From: Paraphoma chrysanthemicola
Taxonomy: Eukaryota; Ascomycota; Dothideomycetes; Pleosporales; Phaeosphaeriaceae
DNA length: 64,000 nucleotides
Direction of reading: 5' to 3'
NCBI GenBank assembly: GCA_020744225.1
Contig: JAGMWG010000017.1
Coordinates: 930,001 to 994,000, forward strand
Shown here: positions 1 through 10,994 of the stretch, in pieces
Position numbering within the stretch: position 1 is the stretch's first letter
Layout: each line of letters begins with the position of its first letter
Position numbers and translations under genes: made by a program
The notes under the pieces: generated by a model
Seen by the model: only the letters and a program-made list of their open reading frames with translations
The model's database searches: none
Told to the model about the DNA's origin: nothing

Positions 1-653
1 TCATCGTCATCATCATCACTATCTTCTTCCTCCTCCTCTTCTTCTCCCTTGTCACCTTCATCCTCCTCATACTCGTCTTCGTGACAATTGGACTCGGCTA
101 CTCTGTTATCGTTCTCTTCCAACGGTTCGCCTTCCAGCGAATGAACTAGGTAAGAAGACTGAGGTGATGCAGTCTCTTGGACCTTGACGGGGCAATGCAT
201 CCAGTAGATTAGTCCGGTCTTTGTGTCTGATAAGATCACGTCCGGGTCTACATTGCCCATCAGCAATCCGCCATGGACAAGACCAATACAGTGCGAAGGA
301 ATTTTCCCATCAAATTGATCTTCAACCCCTTCGGACATCAATAGTTCACCCTCCGCATCTGATTTTCCAGTCTTTATTCTCCTCATGACGTACGGCCAGT
401 CGATGAACCTAGCGCCGGGTGTACCATCGGGACGATTCGACTTTGGTCTCTTGGCAATGTAAGGCAGGTGCCGAAGCAAATCTATGACTTCTTTAGTTTT
501 ACCGAGATCTTTTGTCGCATCGGAATTGATATCTGGCCAGCCATCTTGCGGAGGTTCGACAACGAATGAAGGATCCATAAATGTGTTCGCGAGGAAGTCG
601 TAATACTCTCGAATTGCGGCTACGCACTCGTCTCGAGAATAGACTGGATCCAT
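1..653 (-). CDS. Conserved fungal protein of unknown function, 3'-truncated by window edge
   Basis: The ATG lies at 651-653 on the minus strand and 217 codons stay open to the window edge with no stop, so the C-terminus is outside. Residues 1-190 look like a compact globular domain with motifs such as RDECVAAIREYYDFL, VEPPQDGWPDI and LLRHLPYIAKR. I recognise these as recurring in a large ascomycete family without a known role. After that comes a strongly acidic tail, a Glu run followed by an Asp run, encoded by the GAA/GAG and GAT repeats at 1-60. No signal peptide or membrane segment is visible, so a soluble nuclear or cytoplasmic protein is likely. The family link rests on memory of the N-terminal motif; the function is unknown. 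Reading-frame integrity over 650 bases makes the gene itself secure. Confidence 0.75.
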   Translation of the reverse strand, partial: MDPVYSRDECVAAIREYYDFLANTFMDPSFVVEPPQDGWPDINSDATKDLGKTKEVIDLLRHLPYIAKRPKSNRPDGTPGARFIDWPYVMRRIKTGKSDAEGELLMSEGVEDQFDGKIPSHCIGLVHGGLLMGNVDPDVILSDTKTGLIYWMHCPVKVQETASPQSSYLVHSLEGEPLEENDNRVAESNCHEDEYEEDEGDKGEEEEEEEDSDDDDD

Positions 654-1456
654 GCTGGATGATGAGTTCCGAGGTCAACACAGGCACATTTGAGGGCGAC
701 CAGCTTGGGTGTATAAGATTCTTATGATATGATTGCGGCTCGACATAGTGCAAGCCTATGCATAAAGGCATGCAGGAATGATATTCAAGCCCATGTTGTA
801 TGGCATGCACATGATTACCAGAAGATTTTGTGGTGACCCATGGCACTTACATGTACCTTGATGATTCTTAGTAATGCCTTCCACTTACCACAGGCTACCG
901 GGCGAAAAACCGTGGAGTACAGTAAATTCGTAATCAGGGGTAGGGTGGGCATTGATGCTACTGTCTATGGGACATGAAGCTAGGCAAATTGAGCATAGTA
1001 AAATGTATTTGACTGTGCCGCAATCTATGTGCTTCGTCGTGACTCTTGTTAAGTGGGACCTTCGAGGTAAGAATAAAGCTTGACACACTCGGGAGCGACA
1101 TATGGCCCGCGTCTTCACTAGCCAGCACCTTGGCACTTGGCATGACCCCTATGGCTGCACGAAGGAGGGAACAATGATTCGCCCATCTGAACAATGGGAC
1201 GAGCCGCGGAGACTAACTAGCAAACCTACCGAGGAATTGAAAACCTGGTCGTTTACTAATTCCGGAACCTGGCCAAACTCAAGACATAGTCTCCACCGGC
1301 CCCTGCAAGGGTAGGTCTGAATTGAAGGTCCACAACTGCAGCCTCCTCTGCCTTCTTACTCCCTCTCTTTTCGCGCGGGCACTATCACGTTTGGCACAAA
1401 CACAACATCAAGCACCGGCAGATACCACGATATCACCCCGTCCGCCCTTTTCCCAG
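654..1456. other. Intergenic, about 0.8 kb
   Basis: Only short unconvincing frames are present and overlap each other on both strands. It should contain the promoter of the partial minus-strand gene ending at 653 and the 3' end of the secreted-protein gene that starts at 2271. No repeat or RNA gene was seen. Confidence 0.5.
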
Positions 1457-2271
1457 CTAGAGCATTAACATGGCAGCAATTGCCAGTACAGCGCTGACAG
1501 CATCTATCCTAACCAAAGATGAAGCACTACCTGTGGCCGGTGCGGAAGCGGAAGCGGAAGCCGCAGCGGCTTGAGCATTTGCTGCCGGATTTTCCTCACC
1601 TCCACAATTCGCAAGAGCGGAGGTCGCGTTTAACCATATTTCGCCACCAGGAATGCCCATCTTTGCGCTTTCCCATGTGTTGGGGCATTCATCTTGGAGA
1701 TCAGGTAGCATAGAGCTGTGAGCAGCCCACCATGATGAGGCTACGCTGGTGTAGGAGCGAAACTCAGCCAGACCTGAACTTGGGATAGCTGTAGAGATTC
1801 TGTTAAGCAGCGTACAGTCAGTGCCTAACATGGAAGCATAACTACATCTCTATGAGATAGAGCAGAACGTAACGAAGCGAAAAGCTCATACGTACTATAA
1901 CAAGTTAGTAGGGTTCAGTCCGAGGTTTATCACATTACTCTTACCGCACACCAGCTGGCTCTTGCCATCGATTTGCAGGCAGGGAACTCTGTAAAGGGCT
2001 TTGGAAGCTTGTCTTCACATTCTTTGTAGATCTTATCCGAATGATTATAGTAAATGTCGAGGAGGTTTCCAGTGCGTATAGGCGGGTTCAAGTAATCGGT
2101 AAAGTTCTTGGTTACACATTGCCACGAGTCGACAGTAGTCGTGGGCGTGTACACCGCGATTGAAGGCCTCGGAGCAGATGTGACAGTCGCTTTTCCAATG
2201 GCTTCGATAGAGGTGGTGAATTGAGCCGCAGTAATGGTGACTGCGGCTAGGAGGACCAAATGAGTACGCAT
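1457..2271 (-). CDS. Secreted, probably GPI-anchored protein, DUF7735-like
   Basis: Two exons are inferred: 1945-2271 and 1457-1849 (intron 1850-1944, donor GTAAGA, TACTAAC branch-like site near 1903-1909). The product is 239 residues. It opens with a hydrophobic signal peptide (MRTHLVLLAAVTITAAQ). The core carries WQCVTKNFTDYL, then cysteines in a WC..CSYAS context, and SSWWAAHSS after the junction; this matches what I recall of the fungal DUF7735 secreted family. The tail is Ala/Ser-rich and ends in a hydrophobic stretch (VLAIAAMLML), typical of a GPI-anchor signal, so the protein probably sits at the cell surface or wall. Nearer acceptors give immediate stops, which decided the splice choice. 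The domain name is from memory; the secretion features are visible in the sequence. Role unknown. Confidence 0.7.
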
Positions 2272-3485
2272 GGCGTCGTTTGATCGTACAAGAAGTGATT
2301 TTCGAAGCTGGAAAGGAGTGAGAGCGGTCACTCTAAGGAAGCAGGACTCAAGCACGAACAAATACTATTTGTTTCACACCCCGTCTTCGGCCAAGGACTG
2401 CGACCGTCCAATATGTGCAAATGTTTGTGCAAGGCGGCCAGGCTGCTTCATTCCGGGCGATGCTCGAAAACGGTACGTTTGTCTCTTCTTGAAGGCGCCA
2501 AGGTGGCGCAGCACTACCGACATTTGACCTGCGAATCCTTCATGTCGACCGCGCATGGAAAGCTCGAACCCATGTGTCCAAGCGATGAGCGCTACTGTAG
2601 ACAAATACTGCGACTTCTCCCAATACCGTGGTCACTCTGGCGGTTGAACATGCATTCTCGAAAGGCAAGAACTAATATAATCGAGACCCAAATACGATGT
2701 TAATGTGCGCTTAGTCCCTAGTCTAAGTTCTGACTGCTTCGCAATGCTGGCTTTCGACCACTTCGGCTCATACACATGGCATCGATTCAGCGAATGTAGG
2801 ACGTAAGTAGCCGTACTGATCGCTGTGACACTGCTAAATTAACTGTAGCACGGTATGGGCGAGTCGCAATCCCAGTCGGGAAACACCGATATTCTTGCTG
2901 GTAGGAGATCTAATTCTCAATCTCGACTGTATTGTGATATCATCCCAGCAATATGAGTGAAGCCTTGTAGCTAATGCGGTCTTATCCCTCAGGCGTGGCG
3001 TGCACAAGATGACATTCTTCAAAATCGCTCCTGACGACGGACTGCAGTTTGAGACAGTGAATGCCCATGGAATTCGGAGCAAGTGTAGGTAGACAGCTGT
3101 CATTGTCAATGCTTCGGGTGTGGAATGGACCTGTAGTGTCCGAGATTATGCACTGGTGGGCGCGTCATGGTCTTAGCATTTACTAAGGTATTCTTTACCA
3201 CGGATGCTCAGGAGTATAGACAAACCTTGCAGGATTATCGTTGATGTACTGGACGTAGTGTTGGCCGGGTGAGATGATGTAGGCAAACGCACATTGCTGA
3301 GGATAGCTGGTGCATGCAACCCCCTCTTCTTGAATGATCCGCAACCACTGCTGACATGTATGTACCGACATTGTCACTCACAACTCTGGGCATCGAAAGC
3401 CTGTCAAAGCATCGTAGAGGCATAAGGGTGCATGAGGTTTGATTGCATAAAAGCATCATATTGCAGCCTAAAAATCGAACTGGAC
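2272..3485. other. Intergenic, about 1.2 kb
   Basis: No gene is supported. A 60-codon minus-strand frame at 3195-3377 has protein-like composition (ends in YINDNPARFVYTPEHPW), and a 24-codon plus-strand frame lies near 3008-3080. Neither has a convincing start, splice partner or family. The stretch follows a decayed kinase and may contain further relic sequence. Confidence 0.4.
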
Positions 3486-3967
3486 CTATCTAATGATATA
3501 TTTGCTGAGAACGTGCTCTGGGACAAGGCAGTGCAACCCACTGTCAACACAGTTGGGACAAAGATCAAAACAGCCTACTTCGCACGAGAGACATCTGAAC
3601 ATGTCACCACTTGTCGCCATGTGCCCACACTCATTGCATGCGGCCCATCCGAGATAATCCTCTTCCCAACCTTCCATTGGCGCATCGAGATGAATTGCTG
3701 TATTGATTGTGGCTTCTGAAGGGAAGAGTTGCAGGATTTCACGTGCTGAAGGTCTTTGACATGGGTCCTTCTGGCGGCATCCACCTATTGCCAAGCGCAT
3801 ATACTCGGGGATGACGGGATTGGCCGATAGAGGTAGCTCGATGGGGTTGAAATGCTCGGGACATCCAAGTTGGATCCGTAATCTTATCGGGATTAACAAA
3901 TGTCGTCTAATCTCAGGTTGGCATTACTTCGAGGATCCTCATACAACATGGGACCCATGAAGCGCTG
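3486..3967 (-). pseudogene. Relic of a Ser/Thr kinase with C-terminal ZZ-like zinc finger
   Basis: Two pieces of one protein family lie in different frames. At about 3904-3967 the frame reads RFMGPMLYEDPRSNANLRL, like a conserved segment of a fungal kinase family just before kinase subdomain IX. It then hits a stop. At 3486-3897 another frame gives the kinase C-lobe end (NPVIPEYMRLAIGGCRQKD then RPSAREILQLFP, with the conserved Arg of subdomain XI). A cysteine-rich ZZ-type finger follows (CNECGHMATSGDMFRC, then CEVGC and CPNC). About 50 residues of C-lobe expected between the pieces are missing and the frame shifts. The whole N-lobe, ATP-binding and catalytic loops are absent; the next gene ends only 20 bp away. 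This reads as a truncated pseudogene. A functional finger-only protein is a weaker alternative. Confidence 0.6.
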
Positions 3968-3986
3968 GCGTCCCCAATCGCACGGC

Positions 3987-5374
3987 TCAGGGTTCGTCGT
4001 TCAACCCACTGTACTGGGCCCTTTCATCGAACGAGTATCCATCATCGGCTGAAATCACGGAACTCTGGCTTTCGAGATGCTTGTTCTGTGCCTTACTTCG
4101 ATCGAGCGGTGGCACAGGTGGTATATCGTACTCCTCGCTGCCTCGCAAGCCACGGATGCTATTTGGGCCACTGGTTCGTGATGGGTCCGCGGTAGTGTTT
4201 GCATGTCTACTACGCCTGCTCGATAAGGAGTTCAGTGAGAGAGCGGATCTGACAGATCCGATGATGGACTCTGGTGACCAGCCGTAGAAGAGCGGTCGAA
4301 GCGTTGGTAGACACGCACCGACTACGGCGATACAGGTCTCCGGGATGGTCCAGTACATAGTCGGGGCCAGCTCGTCTGTGTGTAGCAGGTAAGCGTGGTC
4401 TAGCCGATATTCTTGAGCTACTGCAACTTACACTGTATCTGATGGCTCTTAGAGATCCTATCGCTCACGATGTAGAATTCGACCAATTTTCCAACAGCCA
4501 CGACAACAACTCTTTGGCGGAATCAGCTGTGGTAGATCGCAAATTTGGCACTCAATCACTTACACAAACCCAAGTCCAAAGATTCCTAACACCATTGCCT
4601 TCTCCTTCCTCGACATCTTCAGTCGCATAATCGGCGCCCAGGGTATTATCAACATGGCCACATCTATGATCAAAGAGGTATACGCATTTGACTGCACCGT
4701 AGATAATGGCAGACAGTTTCGGTCTTTCGATCCCGTTGGCGACTTCCAACCGTCTGATATTGGACGGCAGGTGAATATGAAGAGGAACGTGTAGGCAATG
4801 CCCCATGCCCCGTTGATGATGTATAGAATCCATACGGAAACATTGAAGAGGCGGCCGCGGAAGATGCGGCCATAGAAGAGTAGGACTGCAAATCGAGTTG
4901 CAGCTATCGCAGTGGTAGTCAGAAGCTTGTTGGCGTAGATGCACTGCATAAAAGTTAGCATCATCGCCATACTTTGCGCAAGGTGTGCGCTTACCTTGTA
5001 AAAGATCTTGAACGACTTGTCTAAAGGAGGCAGACCGTGCTTGTCCAAAGGCTTCATCTGACCCATGTCGCCATCCGTTGCCGCTAGAAGGTATGTCAGC
5101 TTGCTGTGTATGAGTACCAGATGGGAGAGAATTGGATTACCAATGATCATAGAGATCGCATTGGCGATACTCAAAAGCTGAGTGACAGTCAGTCAAAGGC
5201 CGTCTTGTCGCCGAGACAACCTGAGATCCTTACGAGAGAGGGAATCAGCATCCAGTCATCAATGCGCCAGGACATGCGCTTCTTGCGCCTCGCCCAGAAT
5301 CGAGCAAGGACAGCAATAATCGCAAGTATGGGGAACGTTATGCCCAATGCGAGGGGTGTTTTTGCGACCGCCAT
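3987..5374 (-). CDS. Fungal rhodopsin-domain (PTH11-like/SAT4-like) integral membrane protein
   Basis: Five exons are inferred: 5234-5374, 4995-5177, 4564-4943, 4432-4463 and 3987-4375, giving 374 residues with consistent phases. The introns use GTAAGN donors and are 51-100 nt. The product has about seven hydrophobic segments and the hallmarks of the fungal rhodopsin domain: WRIDDWMLIPSL near the first loop, a charged Tyr/Lys loop, FAVLLFYGRIFRG, IFTCRPISDGW with the conserved Cys, and ACLPTLRPLF before a cytoplasmic Ser-rich tail. Such proteins are plasma-membrane receptors or sensors of unknown ligand. The 32-nt fourth exon is the weakest point; a start 6 nt further in is also possible. An in-frame upstream extension to 5455 exists, but the ATG at 5374 fits the family start better. 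Confidence 0.75.
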
Positions 5375-6082
5375 GATGACCTTCTTGCGCCGTCGAGCAG
5401 TGAAGTTGACTCGAAGATCAAAACGGAACAGAGAAGTTAAGGTTCTAACTACCACTGCCGGACTTGCGCTCCCAAGCTACACGAACCGCGGACCACTGTG
5501 GGAGACTTCATGTCCGACACGGACGGCAGAGAACCAACACCAAGACCCATGCATCAAATGGAAGCGACCTGCATAGTAGAGATTGGCATCCATTTGGGTA
5601 AATGCTGTAGCAACTCAGGGATGCGGTCGAAGGATTCTGCTTCGGAGTCCGAGAGAACACATTATAGCGTCATTACCTTACCCTGCTGGCGGCTCCAGAA
5701 GGGACGGTCGCGAACACAGCATTTGTGGGCAAAGATTCGCAGTTCCAAGACCGGGGTGTCTCTAATTATGCAAGGATGCCGCCCAGCCATCAGGACCGCT
5801 CCACATTAAGGCCACCAACCTATCCTACACTAGCACGCAGCGAATCATGTTTGGCGCTTCAGGGCCTGCACCGACCGACGCATGTAAGATCCGAAAGAAG
5901 CTTCGCCGTGCTTGCATGAAGCGGACAAGGCGTTGGAAATTGTGTGGCCAAGCTAGAACAAGCAAGTCGTGGCAAGAAAACAACCTTTGCCTTGTTTGCT
6001 TGCTGCGACTCCGCGGCTTAGGCTCACATTGCAATGTGTAGATGTATTAACGAATAACAATTCCTATGTGTACCAAATCAAG
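5375..6082. other. Intergenic, about 0.7 kb, divergent promoter region
   Basis: It separates the minus-strand rhodopsin-domain gene from the plus-strand UstYa-like gene and should hold both promoters. Overlapping small frames on both strands show no family resemblance. Nothing else seen. Confidence 0.5.
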
Positions 6083-7039
6083 ATGGAAGCTGATCCCCAC
6101 GAAGATGAGTACAACGCACCACTTCTGAGAGCAGAGAAGCCGAGTTGGGACGATTCGGAGCATAAACGTCGAAATTGGAAGAGCAGGAGCGTACTGCTTC
6201 ACATGGTCATTGCGACTCTTTACTTCCTCGCTATTTCTGCAGTCGTCTGGAGATATCATCCAACAAACAGTTGCCCGCAATGTGACTTGAACCTTTACTG
6301 TAGGTACCCATAAGAGCAGGAAGAATATGGCCGTGGTCTAAGAAATTTGAACGCAGCACCCGCCAGCGAGGCCCTCCAGTACAGTGAGCGTATCATGAGC
6401 ATGGACCCCGAAACATTCGCAGCTGGCAATCCTTTTGTCGGAGAGCCCCGTCCAGAACTGGATAATGCGTGGGACGCGCTGCTCCAAAGTAGATATTTGC
6501 CTCTCTACTACAGCTTGAACAAAGGCCTGACTCAGAAAATAGACATTCAAATCGGCGTCACCCCAACCGAATTGGCCAACCTCCAGCCGCAACTAAATCG
6601 CAGCACTCTCCGTCTTGCAGACGGAACATACATGATCCGGCTTCGGGTTTATCATGAATTGCACTGCTTGAAATGGATACGGAAGTGGATGCATCGCGAG
6701 CACTATTGGCCCGATCTTTCTGGCTATGCACTCCATGAACGGCGTTGGCACATCGGTACGTTCTAGCTCTCATCTTTATCAATATACGCGTTGCACGGAG
6801 TACTGATGGCGATGTGAACGGCAGAACATTGTCTCGAAGATCTGCGAAGAAGCGTCATGTGCCAACCTTCACTTGCGCCCTCGACGTTTGAGTTCCTGGA
6901 CCGGAAAACAAGCGACGCAATCACGGCAGATGGGACGCATGTGGCAAATTGCGCAAATTGGGATGCATTGGATGAGTGGGCAAGGAAGAGAAGGATTGAT
7001 CTGACAACGCTGGACAGGAAGAGCTTGATTGAAGAATAG
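6083..7039 (+). CDS. UstYa-family (DUF3328) oxidase-like protein, copy 1
   Basis: Three exons are inferred: 6083-6299, 6357-6755 and 6825-7039, giving 276 residues. The first intron (57 nt, donor GTAGGT) removes an in-frame TAA and joins LNLY to SPASEALQY, the expected family junction. The second (donor GTACGT) joins HI to EHCLED. A single transmembrane segment near residues 49-66 follows a charged N-terminus. Both family signatures are present: HELHC at 172-176 and HIEHC at 204-208, the HxxHC pair thought to bind metal in UstYa-type enzymes. UstYa relatives catalyse oxidative cyclisation or tailoring of ribosomal peptides (ustiloxin, cyclochlorotine, asperipin) and some other metabolites. 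A second family member lies convergently 85 bp downstream, with a P450 further on, which supports a biosynthetic role. The substrate is unknown. Confidence 0.87.
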
Positions 7040-7124
7040 GAATAAATCACTTGACCGAAGGTCACGTTTCTGATGAATGTAATGTGCAACGGCCATGAGA
7101 GGCTACCTTCGGTTTCCTATACGA

Positions 7125-7897
7125 TCAATGTGATTCTCCCGGATGCTCATCCCTCCACTCCGCCGCCCATGCTGACAACTGTTCGAAATCTCTACACACA
7201 CGCTCAACGCCCCAACCAGTTATGCCTCCAAGTTCCCATACAATGGGCTCAAGTGTCGCGTCCGCAGCACACATGATGCTTTGGCGCAGATAATCAAAGC
7301 AGTGGCGCGTGTGTGCAGGCTCGTGCTGCGGTTTATGACTGTTTCCACCGTCTCTAGATGCTGAGTGATGGTCCTGGTAGTAGCCCACGCGTAGCATGTT
7401 TAAACAGTGGAGTTGATGGAAAACTGCGATGCCTGATGTGTTTGGCGAAATCTGTGGATGCTGTACAAAACCTTCTCCGGCTAGAAATGCAGTTGGTTAG
7501 TTCGGAGTGAGTCTTTTTGATGCTGACATACCTGGGAACAGGTCTTTCCATGCCTTATTGGTGTGCTTGGAAGGTGGTAAAGTGAATGTATCGTTATACT
7601 CGAAGCTCAATTCGGTTGATCCTATTGGGACTTGAGAGACGGTGTTAAAGTCAGGTTGCCATCTATTTGGTGAGCATACATACTTCGACTAGATGTATCA
7701 TATATTCCTCGATGAGCATGGGAAGCGTAACCCGCGAGATACCCTAAAATGCCAAAGAAGAATGCTATAAACGCTATCTTCAGACTGGGCCACACTCTTC
7801 CTTGCTTTTCATTGGGTTCAAGCCCACTAGTAGATCCCAACCTCTCGTACACATGTTTGTGTCTAGATTGCAACACGAAATTCATGATTCGGTGCAT
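7125..7897 (-). CDS. UstYa-family (DUF3328) oxidase-like protein, copy 2
   Basis: Three exons are inferred: 7684-7897, 7532-7630 and 7125-7480, giving 222 residues. The donors are GTATGT, and a CTGAC branch-like site lies in the first intron. The ATG at 7897 has a good context (GCCATG); an in-frame ATG at 7972 is an alternative. A transmembrane helix spans about residues 36-57, followed by PIGSTELSFEYNDTF, a family-typical segment. Then come the two HxxHC motifs: HQLHC at 126-130 and HTRHC at 161-165, the latter followed by FDYLRQSIMC. It is shorter than copy 1 and differs throughout, so the pair is not a recent tandem duplication. It ends 85 bp from the end of copy 1. The ustiloxin and cyclochlorotine clusters also carry more than one UstYa-type gene. 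Confidence 0.85.
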
Positions 7898-8583
7898 GGC
7901 TGATTTGACTGGAGTGTTCGAGATCACTAGAAGACGGTGACTATGATTCTTTGTGAGCGAGTAAATCCTCACAAGCTCGCATCAGATGTTGAGATGGCTG
8001 GCGAGATCCTACGTGTCGCGATGCGCGGCAAAGGGTCACGCTTAGGTTCGAGATCGGACACTTTAGGACGGGTGGCTGATCTCGGCGTTCGCAACCTACA
8101 GCATGGATACCACTAGGATGTTCGGCGACTATCACATTTGATGGATTCTTGGAGCCAGTACCTGGCGGGTAAAATCTCCAAGGCAGATATCTACTATGTT
8201 GCAATAGGAAGGTACTCGACATGTCTCAGTTACTTTCGCAGGCGGACAGACAGCGATAGGACATCACTACCCACTTTGATATTACATATGAACTGGGTTA
8301 TGCCTACAGTAGATATATATGGCAACGTTTGTAGTTCCAGGAATGCGGTTGAAGATTTGGAGATGCCCGATATGTGTGGTGACACACGGCGCAGCAACAG
8401 GGTCTATTGTGCCCTGATGAGATGTCGACCTAGGAACATGCAGTGCGTTGAAAAGACATAAAAGAAGTGCGCTACTGCCTTGAGGATTGTTTTGCAACCA
8501 AAATCAACGCGAGCCGCAAGCCATCTTCGTTGTTGCAATATCACGCAGACTTTACACGCACGTCATCAGCCACTTTTGCGAAC
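7898..8583. other. Intergenic, about 0.7 kb, divergent promoter region
   Basis: It lies between UstYa copy 2 (minus) and the small secreted protein gene (plus), so both promoters should be here. No coding frame was convincing and no repeat was seen. Confidence 0.5.
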
Positions 8584-8944
8584 ATGCTGCTTCACGCCGT
8601 TGGCTTTGCATTGCTGCTCCTACCACTAGCTCTTAGCTTCCCAGTTGGTACTATTGAATCCTTCTTCTTTTGATTCACACATCTGATATGTTCAAAGGGC
8701 AAGGGAGCGCCAAATCACATAGCCTAGCCAAGAAAGCTACCACAAATATTGTTGGCTCGCCTGGTAAGAGAGCTGTTGTATGTCAACTTGACCCAGGTGC
8801 AGTTACTGAAATGCTACAGACGAAGCCATTGTCTGGCGATGGGACGTGGCATTGACGGATGCAGCAGAGGCAGCTGCCGAGGCAAAAGAGGAGAGCGGGA
8901 CGCCTGAAGTTGCGCCGGAGAGCCAAACGGCGGAGTCAACGTAA
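8584..8944 (+). CDS. Small secreted protein, three exons; possible peptide precursor
   Basis: Exons 8584-8647, 8698-8763 and 8820-8944 (introns 50 and 56 nt, the second with donor GTAAGA and acceptor CTACAG) give an 84-residue product. It starts with a clear signal peptide (MLLHAVGFALLLLPLALS). A short basic segment with a KK pair follows (SLAKKATTNIVGSP), then DEAIVWRWDVALTD and a hydrophilic Glu/Ala-rich tail. There is no cysteine in the predicted mature part and no internal repeat. It sits between UstYa copy 2 and a P450, the position where a ribosomal-peptide precursor would be informative, and the dibasic pair could be a Kex2-type site. Known UstYa-dependent precursors usually carry repeated cores, which this lacks, so an ordinary small secreted protein is equally possible. 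The splice model rests on signals only. Confidence 0.5.
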
Positions 8945-9385
8945 CGATACTTGTCAGTTTAGAAGGTGAAGGGATTCAGATGCTTGCCATGGAGCAGGGA
9001 TGTGTATGTTGGAATGTACTTTTGCCGGAAACAAGTAGGCTGTTAGCCGCCAATGTGATGAACGTAGAAATCACTTGTGGATCTCGTATCGTATGCAACG
9101 TGGGGGCCGACCCGATCATGTGGGTCCCGAAATGTAGAAAAGCTTGTTCGGGTTAAGCTGCATGAAGGCGTTAGATTGCGGGTGTGGCACAGCGCTGATG
9201 TCGCGTTCACCCCGCATAGCGCCGCTACTTCCAGTTGTCGAGCTCTGCCCAGGCCCCGAAGACAGCATCCTCTCCTCATTGCACGCGTAAATTCGTCCTC
9301 AAGCTCATCGTCGTGAGGTGCAACAACGGCCACGCAACAAGAGTTTCCTGGCCTTCTCTGAAAAACGAGGCGCACGTAAAGAGCA
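8945..9385. other. Intergenic, about 0.4 kb
   Basis: Promoter region of the P450 gene. Nothing distinct was seen beyond short random frames. Confidence 0.5.
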
Positions 9386-10994
9386 ATGAGTTTCTTCCTT
9401 TCGGCCAGTCTGGCCCTGGTCGTCTTCTCTTTGCTTCGATTCAGCTTCAGTCGTCTCTATAATCATTCTGCATTCAGCATTGCATCTTCAAAACTTGGTT
9501 GTGCAGCTCCTAAGACACTCCCTTCACGAGACCCATTCTTCGGCATTGACACTGTCCTCTCAACCTTCAAGTCAATAAAAGATCATTGCCGCATGCGCAC
9601 CACCCAGACACAAACCCGTTTGTATGGGCACACATTCCAATCCTTCCCTTTCGGTCGACGCGTGGTAACAACTATTTCCCCGCGCAACGTGCAAACGGTG
9701 CTGTCTCTGGAGCACGAAAAGTTTGGCGTCGGGCCAATTAGAAGACCCGCAGAGGCCATGGTTGGAAAGGGCATCATCTCAAATGACGGCAAGGTTTGGG
9801 AACATGGAAGAAGTATGATACGGCCCGCATTTGCGCGGAGCCAGATAGCGGATAGAGGCATGTTCGAGAGGCATGTTGAACGTTTACTAGCACTACTGCC
9901 ACAAGACAACAGCGTTGTAGACCTACAGCCATTGTTTGATAGATTGGTACGCCGGCCGGGCCATAGTCTGAACTTCGCTGATGCTAGCATAGATTCTGGA
10001 CGCAAGCTCAGAATTCATCTTTGGCGAGAGCTTCGACTCCTTGCTACCAGACTCGCCCATTGATTCGCAAAAGTTCATGGATGCTTTCAACACTGCGCAA
10101 AAAGGCGTAGGCATTCGTGTCATTCTAGGGAAAATGAAATTTCTAGTCATGCGCGATCGTAAGTTTCGAGAGAGCTGTGATACCATAAAGCAGTATACAA
10201 GACGGCATGTGGATCGCGCACTCGATCGGCGAGAGGAGAGGAAAAAGGACAATGCAAGAAAAACCGTGCTCGTATACGAGCTTGCCGAAGAGACAACGGA
10301 TCGATCCGACCTCACCAGCCAACTGCTCAATGTCTTCTTTGCCGGTCGCGACACGCCTGCCGTGGCACTCACGAATTTATTTTTCTTACTAGCTCGGCAC
10401 CCAAATGTGTGGAAGAGATGTAAAGAAGAGGTCCAGGGCTTAGATAAGGAAGACCTAAGTTTCGAGAAACTGAAAAGCCTGCGATACGTTCAGCATGTCA
10501 TCAATGAAGGTCACATCTCCCAGGAATCTTACCATTACCACTACGACGGAGCTGATGAAGAAATAGCTATGCGTCTTCTCCCTCCAGTCGCAGCGCAAAC
10601 CCGCACCTGCCTCACCGCCACGACCCTCCCCACTGGCGGCGGCCCCTCCGGCAAGCTACCCGTTTATGTTGTCCCCGGTGACACAGTCGCCATCAATTTC
10701 TTCACGTTGCATCGAGACCCATCTATCTTCGGGCCCGATCCAGAAGATTTCCGGCCAGAGCGCTGGACCCAAGTGCGTCCAACGTGGGAGTTCCTTCCTT
10801 TTGGCGGCGGAGCGCGACATTGTCCAGCGCAGCAGTTGGCGCTCTTTTGGGTCGCATACACTTTCGTCCGCATGCTCTTAGCTTATGATGAAGTCAAGAA
10901 CGAAGATGAGGTGGAGGAGTATGTGGAGAATATGAAGTTGAATATGGAGAGTCACAATGGGGCGAAGGTATCATTTGTGAGCACAGGAGATTGA
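9386..10994 (+). CDS. Cytochrome P450 monooxygenase, CYP52-like
   Basis: Exons 9386-9946, 9993-10509 and 10567-10994 (introns 46 and 57 nt) give 501 residues, the usual P450 length. The N-terminus has one membrane anchor (FFLSASLALVVFSLLRFSF), so it should sit on the endoplasmic reticulum. Seen motifs: the I-helix region FAGRDTPAVAL; ExxR as EAMR at residues 359-362; PERW at 422-425; and the heme loop FGGGARHC with Cys445, followed by PAQQLAL. The CPAQQ form and overall segments resemble fungal alkane/fatty-acid hydroxylase-like P450s (CYP52 and relatives). The second intron interrupts the ExxR codons and is a multiple of three without a stop, so its retention would insert 19 residues into the K-helix. 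Neighbouring UstYa genes suggest a tailoring role; a fatty-acid hydroxylase role is the main alternative. Confidence 0.9.

Noticed and set aside
3195..3377. 60-codon minus-strand frame ending in VYTPEHPW
   Set aside because: Composition looks protein-like, but the only nearby donor-acceptor pair gives a 31-nt intron and no signal peptide or family is visible.
6300..6356. In-frame stop inside UstYa copy 1
   Set aside because: The TAA at 6311 lies in a 57-nt intron; splicing gives the expected LYSPASEALQY.
7622..7897. Apparent frameshift in UstYa copy 2 after the membrane segment
   Set aside because: A normal 53-nt intron with GTATGT donor and CTGAC branch site restores the frame, so this is not a broken gene.
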